In this document: positions 6,842 through 13,103 of the stretch, piece after piece
Numbering within the stretch: position 1 is the stretch's first letter
Layout: each line of letters opens with the position of its first letter
DNA from: Candidatus Aminicenantota bacterium
GTDB lineage: Bacteria; Acidobacteriota; Aminicenantia; Aminicenantales; Aminicenantaceae
Reading direction: 5' to 3'
Assembly (NCBI GenBank): GCA_013139435.1
Contig: WTAW01000200.1
Coordinates: 1 to 13,103 of the forward strand
DNA: 13,103 nt
Position numbers and translations under genes: made by a program
The notes under the pieces: model-generated
Told to the model about the DNA's origin: nothing
Seen by the model: only the letters and a program-made list of their open reading frames with translations
Database searches by the model: none

Positions 6842-8137
6842 ATGGGTCTATTCAAGAAAAAAAAGAAACCAAAAGTTTGTGTCATTGGCCTGGATGGCGT
6901 GCCATATTCCATGATCCGGGACCTTGCCCAGAAGGGAATTATGCCCAATGTGGACAAGCTGATCCACTCCGGTCATCTCCACAAAATGAAGGCCAGCCTT
7001 CCTGAGATCTCTTCTGTCAGCTGGACGAATTTTATGACAGGAACAAATCCAGGATCTCACGGCATCTTTGGTTTTACAGACCTAAAAGAGAATTCGTACG
7101 AGCTGCGTTTTCCAAACTTTCTTGATGTTAAAACCGAAACATTCTGGGACAGGCTCGGTGAACAGAAAAAGATGTCTGTTGTTATCAATCAGCCTTCCAC
7201 ATACCCGGCCCGGAAAATCAACGGAATTCTTATTTCTGGCTTTGTGGCCATTGAAATGGCCAAAGCTGTCTCTCCCCTTGCCCTCAAAGACCCTCTCGAA
7301 AAATTGGGATATCAGATCGACATCGATACGTTCAAAGCTAGAGAAGATCATGAATTCCTTTGGAAGGACCTTGCCCGGACTCTTGAAGGCCGGCACAAAG
7401 CCTTTGATTCATTCTGGGAAACAGACTGGGACTACTTTGAGATCGTGATAACAGGAACAGACAGACTGCAGCATTTCCTATGGTCTGCGTACGAAGATGA
7501 AAACCACAAATACCACAAAAACTTTCTCGATTATTACAGGCAATTGGACACATTCATCGAAAAGATCGTGGACGCATTTGCCACGCAAACAGATGGAGAT
7601 GACGGGCTGTATCTCCTTTCTGACCACGGTTTCGCTGAGATAAAGCAAGAAGTCTATTTGAATGTATGGCTCGAGCGAGAGGGATATCTCAGATTTGAAA
7701 CGTCTTCACCCAAAGACCTCACAGAGATCAGTGCCACCTCCCGTGCGTTTACAATGGATCCCAATCGTATTTATCTCAACCTTAAGGATAAATATCCCAA
7801 AGGATCCGTCGATCCATCAGAAAAACAGGATCTCAAAAAAGAACTCGCAGAGAAACTGAAAAGTTTGGAATACTCAGGACAAAAAGTGGTTAGAGATGTT
7901 TTTGATACGGTCGAGATATACTCTGGACCTCATGTCGCTTCCGGGCCTGATTTGATCGTCCTCTCCGAATATGGATTCGACATGAAAGGTTCCGTCAAGA
8001 AAAAAGAGATCTTCGGACGCTCAAACTTACAAGGGATGCACACATGGGATGATGCCTTCTTTTGGGCCAACAGCGAAAAAGGAGAGGACCTGTCCATATC
8101 TGATCTATCTGGCATCATAATGGAGAACTTCTCATGA
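6842..8137 (+). CDS. Alkaline phosphatase superfamily protein, phosphodiesterase/pyrophosphatase type (soluble, 431 aa)
   Basis: This belongs to the type I phosphodiesterase / nucleotide pyrophosphatase branch of the alkaline phosphatase superfamily, two-metal enzymes that hydrolyse or transfer phosphoesters. All expected active-site positions are visible: D18 in VIGLDG, the nucleophile position S57 in EISSVSWTNFMTG, D207 and H211 in TGTDRLQH, D261 and H262 in LSDHGF, and H400 in GMHTWDD. The chain starts MGLFKKKKKPK with no signal peptide or membrane segment, so it should be cytoplasmic. The lysine run could bind acidic lipids. It is much shorter than its two neighbours because it lacks their large insert between the nucleophile and D207. 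An A8 run at 6857-6864 encodes part of the lysine stretch. The stop overlaps the next start by 4 bp (ATGA), so they form one operon. The substrate is unknown. Confidence 0.87.
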   Translation: MGLFKKKKKPKVCVIGLDGVPYSMIRDLAQKGIMPNVDKLIHSGHLHKMKASLPEISSVSWTNFMTGTNPGSHGIFGFTDLKENSYELRFPNFLDVKTETFWDRLGEQKKMSVVINQPSTYPARKINGILISGFVAIEMAKAVSPLALKDPLEKLGYQIDIDTFKAREDHEFLWKDLARTLEGRHKAFDSFWETDWDYFEIVITGTDRLQHFLWSAYEDENHKYHKNFLDYYRQLDTFIEKIVDAFATQTDGDDGLYLLSDHGFAEIKQEVYLNVWLEREGYLRFETSSPKDLTEISATSRAFTMDPNRIYLNLKDKYPKGSVDPSEKQDLKKELAEKLKSLEYSGQKVVRDVFDTVEIYSGPHVASGPDLIVLSEYGFDMKGSVKKKEIFGRSNLQGMHTWDDAFFWANSEKGEDLSISDLSGIIMENFS

Positions 8138-10269
8138 GGACAAAGCAAAAATTGGCTTTCCTCATCCTAGGTGTTTGTGTTTTTGCGCTCCCCTTGGCGG
8201 CCTATATAGGCCCTGGAGCGGGTTTCGCCTTTCTTTCATCTTTCCTCGTTCTGTTTTTAACGTTTTTCCTTGCTGTTTTCTCCTTTCTTTCCTGGCCATT
8301 TCGTCTTCTAATGCGTCTCATTAGAGGACAAAAGGCATACAAAAAGAGTCTCATCAATCAACTGGTGATCGTGGGATTAGACGGCATGGAGCCAACCCTT
8401 GTTGAAAAGTACATGGGAGAGGGAAAGCTTCCGAACCTCAGAAAACTTAAAAAAGAGGGGACATACGCCCGATTAAAAACAACAACACCAGCCATTTCCC
8501 CAGTGGCTTGGTCCTCGTTCATGACCGGAAGCCATCCCGGGAAACACAACATTTTTGACTTCCTCAGCCGGGATCCCAAAACCTATCTTCCGGATCTATC
8601 TTCTGCCCGCATCGGAAATCCTAAGAGATTTCTTCCGCTCGGAAAATATAAGATCCCCCTCTCAAAACCCGAAATCAAAGGAATGCGTAAAAGCATCCCC
8701 TTCTGGAAAATACTGGGCGACAGCGGGATCTTCTGCTCTATTTTGAGAATCCCGATCACGTTTCCCCCAGAAAAATTTAGAGGCCATCTCCTCTCGGGAA
8801 TGTGTGCACCAGACCTCAAAGGGAGCCAAGGAACTTTCTCTTTCTACACATCAGAAACAGAGAGAATCGAAAAGCACGAAGGCGGCATGATGATACCCCT
8901 CACTCTCAATGGAAATACGGTCGAAACCTATATCTCAGGCCCTGAGAATACCCTCCTCAAAAAAGAAGAAGAGATGCGTCTTCCGATGACCATCCATTGC
9001 GATAAAGACAAAGACGAAGTGCGTATCGAAGTGTCCGGTCAAACAATACACCTCAAAGTCAAAGCCTTTTCGGATTGGGTGAAAATTGCCTTTCGGCCAG
9101 GACTGGGAATAAAAGTGAGGGCTATCTGCCGGTTTTATGTTTCAGAAATCTCTCCGCATTTCAAGATGTATCTCACTCCGCTCAATATCGACCCGGAAAA
9201 GCCGGCGCTTCCTATTTCACACCCATTCATCTACTCCGTTTATCTATCCAAGCTCCTCGGCGATTACACAACGTTGGGAGAAGCCGATGATACGTGGGCT
9301 CTGAACGAGGGCATCTTGAGTGAGGATTCCTTCATCAAACTGGCTTATGACAACCATAAGGAATCCGAGGACATGCTCTTTAACGCTATGGCCAAGACAA
9401 AAAAGGGCGTGGTGGCCTGCTGGTTTCAAACCACAGACAGCATTCAGCACATGTTCTTCCGCTATCTGGACAAAAAGCATCCTGCTCTAAAACACGGGCA
9501 GAGAGAAAAAAGCGCCAGAGTCATCGAAGACCTGTATAAAGATATGGACGACCTCGTGGGAAGAGTGCGGGAAAAGCTGAACAAAAACAGCATGCTCATC
9601 GTCATGTCCGACCATGGATTCAAATCCTTCCGCCGAGGCGTGAACATCAACTCATGGCTCTATAAGAACGGCTATCTGCACCTCAAAGACGGCAAACAAA
9701 CAAGTGAGGAGTGGTTCAAGGATGTCGACTGGAACCGCACAAAAGCTTACGGACTTGGACTGGGAGGCATATACCTCAACCAGAAAGGGAGAGAAGCTCA
9801 GGGCATCGTCGATCCCGGTGAAGAGACGAAAACATTGAAGGAAGAGTTGATGGAGGAGCTCAACGGCCTCAGGGACGGCGAGACGGGAGAGGTGGCCATC
9901 AATAAAATCTATGACAGAGACAAGATCCCCCCCGGTCCTTACATAGTGAATTGCCCGGACTTCATCGTGGGATACAACGAGGGGTACAGAGTGTCATGGG
10001 ATTCGGTGACCGGTATTGTGAACTCAACGATCTTTGAAGACAACAGGAAGGCCTGGAGTGGAGATCACTGCATCGACCCTCGGCTTGTTCCCGGCATAAT
10101 CTTTTCTAACTTCAAGCTGAACACATCAGAGCCCTCGATCATAGATATTGCGCCAACAGCCCTTGAGCTCTTTGGTGTTAAAGCACCCCAGCACATGGAT
10201 GGACATACGTTGATCGATACGGAAACGGCACAATCGAAGGGAGAAACACAAGAAAACCATGATGAATGA
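8134..10269 (+). CDS. Membrane-anchored alkaline phosphatase superfamily protein (711 aa)
   Basis: The same enzyme family as the gene before it, with two hydrophobic N-terminal segments (about residues 7-24 and 31-55) separated by AAYIGPGAGF. The segment after the second (RLLMRLIRGQKAYKK) is strongly basic, so by the positive-inside rule the catalytic domain should face the cytoplasm, whether or not the first segment is cleaved. Active-site positions are D83 (VGLDG), S122 (ISPVAWSSFMTG), D435 and H439 (TTDSIQH), D493 and H494 (MSDHGF) and H645 (WSGDHC). Between S122 and D435 lie 313 residues, against 150 in the 431-residue paralogue. The extra part looks beta-rich (about residues 230-360) and is shared with the 661-residue paralogue. 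The start is ATGA-coupled to the upstream gene. A phospholipid- or glycan-linked phosphoester substrate is plausible but only inferred. Confidence 0.87.
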   Translation: MRTKQKLAFLILGVCVFALPLAAYIGPGAGFAFLSSFLVLFLTFFLAVFSFLSWPFRLLMRLIRGQKAYKKSLINQLVIVGLDGMEPTLVEKYMGEGKLPNLRKLKKEGTYARLKTTTPAISPVAWSSFMTGSHPGKHNIFDFLSRDPKTYLPDLSSARIGNPKRFLPLGKYKIPLSKPEIKGMRKSIPFWKILGDSGIFCSILRIPITFPPEKFRGHLLSGMCAPDLKGSQGTFSFYTSETERIEKHEGGMMIPLTLNGNTVETYISGPENTLLKKEEEMRLPMTIHCDKDKDEVRIEVSGQTIHLKVKAFSDWVKIAFRPGLGIKVRAICRFYVSEISPHFKMYLTPLNIDPEKPALPISHPFIYSVYLSKLLGDYTTLGEADDTWALNEGILSEDSFIKLAYDNHKESEDMLFNAMAKTKKGVVACWFQTTDSIQHMFFRYLDKKHPALKHGQREKSARVIEDLYKDMDDLVGRVREKLNKNSMLIVMSDHGFKSFRRGVNINSWLYKNGYLHLKDGKQTSEEWFKDVDWNRTKAYGLGLGGIYLNQKGREAQGIVDPGEETKTLKEELMEELNGLRDGETGEVAINKIYDRDKIPPGPYIVNCPDFIVGYNEGYRVSWDSVTGIVNSTIFEDNRKAWSGDHCIDPRLVPGIIFSNFKLNTSEPSIIDIAPTALELFGVKAPQHMDGHTLIDTETAQSKGETQENHDE

Positions 10270-10335
10270 CCACCGAGTGTCTCAATTGGTGATTTCGAAA
10301 ACGAAAAAGGGTGTGGCAGTGCGGCTCTATTCAAA

Positions 10336-10403
10336 TGTAGGGACCGTTTCCCAAACGGTCCGTTCGGGGAACGGACCCTACATAGACAGGTCCCATGCCT
10401 GTC
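10336..10403. repeat. Compact multi-hairpin palindromic element (REP/MITE-like)
   Basis: TGTAGGG (10336-10342) pairs perfectly with CCCTACA (10376-10382). Inside lie two further hairpins back to back: ACCGTTT-CCC-AAACGGT (10343-10359) and CCGTTC-GGG-GAACGG (10360-10374), leaving only A10375 unpaired. Together they form a clean three-way junction. A fourth hairpin, GACAGG/CCTGTC (10385-10403), follows with a 7-nt loop. The GTAGGG...CCCTAC ends resemble dispersed palindromic repeats found between genes of many environmental bacteria. There is no coding capacity. It lies between the second and third phosphatase genes and may act as a terminator or mRNA stabiliser, or be a transposase-mobilised remnant. 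Confidence 0.65.
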
Positions 10404-10519
10404 CAGCCCTTCTCACGGTTTTCTCCACCACACAATTGGGACACTTAATAACGCAATGTGAATTCATGCTATCACGGTTTTGGGAATGCTTACACGATAT
10501 ATCCGTTCTAAATGCATAG

Positions 10520-10528
10520 TGGTATAAT
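10520..10528 (+). promoter_or_regulatory. Extended -10 promoter for the Tat-type phosphatase gene
   Basis: TGG followed by TATAAT is an exact extended -10 (TGnTATAAT). No convincing -35 box is seen at 16-18 bp, as is common for this class. Transcription would begin near 10535, only about 11 nt before the ATG at 10546, so the leader is very short. The only ribosome-site-like bases are GGATAGAG (10530-10537), partly upstream of that start point. Confidence 0.5.
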
Positions 10529-10545
10529 AGGATAGAGTAAAAAAA

Positions 10546-12531
10546 ATGACACACATAAACCGAAGAGATTTCCTTAAAATGGGATTGACCGCAGGTTCGC
10601 TGCTGGCCACCGGTACTGCTTCCGACCTTGTGACCAAAGTTTTTGGAAAAACCGACAGTGCAAAAAAAGTCATTATCCTCGGCTTCGACGGAATGGACCC
10701 CCATCTTGTCAGAATCTGGATGGAACAGGGATTTCTCCCTTCATTCCGGAAATTGAGAGAGATGGGATCGTTTACTCCTCTAGAGACCGGCAATCCTCCT
10801 CAGAGCCCTGTCGCTTGGTCTAACTTCATCACAGGTATGGACTCGGGTGGTCACGGTATCTTTGATTTTATACAGAGAAACCCAGAAAACTACTTTCCCG
10901 TTTCCTCAGCAGCAGAATCCATTGAAGCCACACGTACCCTATCCATCGGCAATTACGAGTTTCCCCTCTCTGGAGGAGAAGTCAAAAACTTAATGAAGGG
11001 GAAGGCTTTTTGGCAGATTCTCGAAGAGTATGACATTCCTGCTACGATCTTTAAGATACCCTCCAACTATCCCCCGGTTCCCACAAAACAGCGCACGATT
11101 TCAGGGATGAACACACCTGATCTGCTCGGTTCTTACGGGATATGCAACTACTACACCACTGAATCCACGCGTATAAATGAAGATCTCGGTGGTGCAAGAA
11201 TTCACGAAGTGTATGTCATAGGAAACAGAGTGGAGGCCAAGCTTTCAGGACCTGAAAATGCCTTTAAAAAGGATAAACCCGACTCTGTGATCGATTTTAG
11301 AGTCTATATCGATCCCGTAAATCCCGTGGCTAAAATAGCTATCCAGGATCATGAATTTATCCTCAGAGTTGGAGAGTGGAGCGACTGGAAAAGGCTTAGC
11401 TTCCCCATGATCCCCACACAGAGCATCAGCGGTATCTGCAATTTCTACCTCAAAGAGATCAGGCCAGAATTCAAGCTTTATGTCTCGCCGATCAATCTCG
11501 ATCCTGCCAATCCAGCGATGCCGATATCAACTCCAGACAGCTACGCCAAAGAGCTTGAAAAAGTGTTTGGCCCATTCTACACTAAGGGCCTTCCGGGCGA
11601 TTTCAAGGCCATGAACAACAACCTTTTGAATGAAGATGAATTCCTCGAACAGGACGATCAAGTCTTGAGAGAACGCATTGCCATGTTCGATTATGAACTT
11701 GCACGATTGGATTCCGGTCTGTTGTTTTATTATCTCTCCAGCACTGACCAGAGACAACACATGTTCTGGAGTCATCTCGACAAAAACAGCCCCATATATG
11801 ATCCTGCTCGAGCAGCAAAGTATGAAAACACGATCCGAGATATATATATGGAGGCGGATAAAATCTTGGATAAAGCTATGCAAAAGGCAGACAAAGAGAC
11901 GATCATCATGGTCGTCTCCGACCACGGATTTTCTCCATTCCGATGGTCCTTCAACGCAAACACATGGCTCAAAGAGAACGACTACCATACCCTGATAAAT
12001 CCATGGAAGCAAGGAGAAGACCAGCTCTTCATGAATACAGACTGGTCACGATCAAAGGCCTATGCCTTTGGCTTGAACGGCCTCTACATCAATCAACTGG
12101 GAAGAGAAGGAGAAGGTATCGTATCTCCCGGGATAGAAAAAGAGAATCTCGTCCACGAAATTGCTCGCAAACTCGAGGAGTGTGTCGACCCAAAAACAGG
12201 GGAAAGACCAATCCTTAAGGCATTTCTTGCTAAAGATATTTATCAAGGGCCCTATGTCGATCAAGCCCCGGATATCGTCATGGGTTTTAACCGAGGCTAC
12301 CGGATCTCTTGGTCATCTCCAATGGGAAATTTTCCCAAAGACATCATCGTGGATAACACGGATAAATGGAGCGGAGATCACTGCGTCGCCCCAGAGATTG
12401 TACCGGGGATATTTTTTGTGAACCGGAAAATAAACACCAATAATCCAAAATTCCTTGATATCACTCCAACAATTCTTAAAATATTTGGAATAGATAAGCC
12501 CGTAGAAATGACGGGAGCATCCGTGATCTGA
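10546..12531 (+). CDS. Tat-exported alkaline phosphatase superfamily protein (661 aa)
   Basis: The N-terminus has a twin-arginine signal, N-R-R-D-F-L-K (residues 5-11), then a mild hydrophobic stretch (about 12-25) that could be cleaved after A25. The protein should therefore be folded in the cytoplasm, with metals loaded, and sent to the periplasm. No lipobox cysteine is seen. Active-site positions are D48 (LGFDG), S87 (PPQSPVAWSNFITG), D401 and H405 (STDQRQH), D459 and H460 (VSDHGF) and H612 (WSGDHC). Spacing is almost identical to the 711-residue paralogue (S to D 314 residues, second H to last H 152), so the two are close duplicates that differ mainly in their N-terminal targeting. It has its own promoter just upstream and is followed after 17 bp by a small ribbon-helix-helix-like gene. 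Family and export route are well supported; the substrate is not known. Confidence 0.9.
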   Translation: MTHINRRDFLKMGLTAGSLLATGTASDLVTKVFGKTDSAKKVIILGFDGMDPHLVRIWMEQGFLPSFRKLREMGSFTPLETGNPPQSPVAWSNFITGMDSGGHGIFDFIQRNPENYFPVSSAAESIEATRTLSIGNYEFPLSGGEVKNLMKGKAFWQILEEYDIPATIFKIPSNYPPVPTKQRTISGMNTPDLLGSYGICNYYTTESTRINEDLGGARIHEVYVIGNRVEAKLSGPENAFKKDKPDSVIDFRVYIDPVNPVAKIAIQDHEFILRVGEWSDWKRLSFPMIPTQSISGICNFYLKEIRPEFKLYVSPINLDPANPAMPISTPDSYAKELEKVFGPFYTKGLPGDFKAMNNNLLNEDEFLEQDDQVLRERIAMFDYELARLDSGLLFYYLSSTDQRQHMFWSHLDKNSPIYDPARAAKYENTIRDIYMEADKILDKAMQKADKETIIMVVSDHGFSPFRWSFNANTWLKENDYHTLINPWKQGEDQLFMNTDWSRSKAYAFGLNGLYINQLGREGEGIVSPGIEKENLVHEIARKLEECVDPKTGERPILKAFLAKDIYQGPYVDQAPDIVMGFNRGYRISWSSPMGNFPKDIIVDNTDKWSGDHCVAPEIVPGIFFVNRKINTNNPKFLDITPTILKIFGIDKPVEMTGASVI

Positions 12532-12548
12532 ATAACAGGAGACACACA

Positions 12549-12740
12549 ATGGGAAAAGCAAAGGTTAGGCTGGATAAAGACCTAATGGACAAAGTGAAAA
12601 AATACGCAGAGATGTCCGGCTATTCTTCGCCAGAGGAATTCATCACACACTGCCTCGAGAAAGAAATCGCATCCATCGAGGAATCGGACTCTGAAGAGGA
12701 AATCAAGAAAAAACTGAAGGGGCTCGGTTATATTTCTTAA
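12549..12740 (+). CDS. Small ribbon-helix-helix-like protein (63 aa)
   Basis: A short gene with a strong ribosome site (AGGAGA, 12537-12542) starting 17 bp after the Tat phosphatase stop. Residues 4-9 (AKVRLD) can form the beta strand, about 10-24 the first helix and about 27-40 (SPEEFITHCLEKEI) the second helix of a CopG/Arc-type DNA-binding fold. An acidic linker (ESDSEEE) and a tail ending KKKLKGLGYIS follow. The tail resembles the LxxLGY ends that I recall from many sulfatase and phosphatase family proteins. It may be a repressor of this operon, or a non-DNA-binding adaptor that borrows the fold. No toxin partner gene is seen beside it, so a toxin-antitoxin role is not supported. Confidence 0.75.
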   Translation: MGKAKVRLDKDLMDKVKKYAEMSGYSSPEEFITHCLEKEIASIEESDSEEEIKKKLKGLGYIS

Positions 12741-12769
12741 GACGTGAAACAGAAAACATGAAATAAAAG

Positions 12770-13103
12770 ATGTGGACATTCAACCGAGTCTTCGGCAAGA
12801 TTTTTGACCTGCTTTTTATTCCCTTCCGGGATATGAATCCATGGGTGGGAATGATCATCATATCCTTCCTCACAGGGCTTCTTATGCTCGTCATATTTCG
12901 CTACACGTCCAATCAGGCAGGAATCAAAAAAGCCAAAAACAAGATCAAAGCCCATCTGTTAGAGCTTCGTCTGTATAAGGACAGCCTAGGCCTTTCTCTC
13001 AAAGCCCAAGGGAACATACTCCTGGCAAACCTGAAATACATCACTCATTCGTTCAAGCCCATGCTGGTCATGATCATTCCAGTTATCCTCATCCTGATCC
13101 AGA
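12770..13103 (+). CDS. Small membrane protein, possibly EMC3/TMCO1 (Oxa1 superfamily)-like (3' partial)
   Basis: The frame runs off the right edge after 111 residues. A TAA just upstream in frame (12764-12766) fixes ATG 12770 as the earliest start. Residues 1-22 look amphipathic (FDLLFIPFRDMNPW). A first membrane segment spans about 25-43, followed by a basic helical stretch (KKAKNKIKAHLLELRLYKD, 53-71, to about residue 90). A second membrane segment begins near 97 (KPMLVMIIPVILILI). One membrane helix, a charged cytoplasmic helical pair and then a second helix recall the EMC3/TMCO1 (DUF106) members of the Oxa1/YidC insertase superfamily. I infer this from layout only. The pattern looks like a conserved uncharacterised protein I associate with phosphatase-rich clusters of uncultured bacteria. 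No clear ribosome site is seen, so it may depend on coupling with the gene 29 bp upstream. Confidence 0.75.
   Translation, partial: MWTFNRVFGKIFDLLFIPFRDMNPWVGMIIISFLTGLLMLVIFRYTSNQAGIKKAKNKIKAHLLELRLYKDSLGLSLKAQGNILLANLKYITHSFKPMLVMIIPVILILIQ

Noticed and set aside
6857..6864. A8 run as a programmed frameshift site in the 431-residue phosphatase gene
   Set aside because: The zero frame continues straight into the conserved VIGLDG motif, so no shift is needed, and lysine runs produce such tracts by chance.
6763..7005. 80-codon frame starting in the leader and overlapping the 431-residue phosphatase gene; possible upstream regulatory frame
   Set aside because: No ribosome site before its start, and most of it lies out of frame over a conserved catalytic region.
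10336..10403. tRNA-like or riboswitch structure, given the three-way junction
   Set aside because: Loops are only 3 nt, there is no anticodon arm or T-loop sequence, and arm symmetry fits a palindromic repeat better.
10336..10403. CRISPR repeat
   Set aside because: The motif occurs once in the window, with no spaced repeat units and no cas genes.
11527..12012. 161-codon open frame on the minus strand inside the Tat phosphatase gene
   Set aside because: It lies wholly inside a well-supported gene, resembles no family I know and has no independent context; a shadow frame.
12549..12740. Ribbon-helix-helix gene as the antitoxin of a toxin-antitoxin pair
   Set aside because: The next gene is a membrane protein with no resemblance to known toxins, and the preceding gene is an exported enzyme.

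Overview
This window is a run of ordinary bacterial genes with Shine-Dalgarno starts, ATGA-coupled stop/start junctions and sigma70-like promoter boxes. Base composition looks like the mid-40s per cent GC by eye. A single-chain ADP-forming acyl-CoA synthetase, a small FMN nitroreductase, a TldD/PmbA pair and a cluster of alkaline-phosphatase-superfamily enzymes suggest an anaerobic or fermentative bacterium, probably from an uncultured or environmental lineage (Desulfobacterota- or Aminicenantes-like is my guess). No marker gene here fixes the phylum.

Left part (1-4212): the C-terminal part of a polytopic flippase-like membrane protein enters from the left edge. It is followed by a translationally coupled tldD-pmbA pair, which encodes the TldD/E zinc protease complex. 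A convergent nitroreductase gene lies on the minus strand. The 4213-4448 gap is a divergent promoter region. It carries a perfect 8-bp inverted repeat just downstream of a TATAAT box.

Middle (4449-6572): a 707-residue NDP-forming acyl-CoA synthetase with the alpha and beta halves fused. It is expected to conserve energy by turning acyl-CoA, ADP and phosphate into acid, ATP and CoA.

Right part (6842-13103): three paralogous phosphodiesterase/nucleotide-pyrophosphatase-type alkaline phosphatase superfamily proteins. The first (431 residues) has no export signal. The second (711 residues) has two N-terminal membrane segments. The third (661 residues) has a twin-arginine signal. All three keep the full two-metal active-site residue set. 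The first two overlap by 4 bp behind a TTGACT/TATAAT promoter. The third has its own TGG-TATAAT promoter and follows a 68-bp multi-hairpin palindromic element. A 63-residue ribbon-helix-helix-like protein and a small two-helix membrane protein, cut by the right edge, follow closely and look co-transcribed with it. This right-hand block is the least explained and most interesting part: it suggests one enzyme family placed in several cell compartments, together with a small DNA-binding-like protein and a possible Oxa1/EMC3-type membrane protein. Its substrate cannot be read from the sequence.
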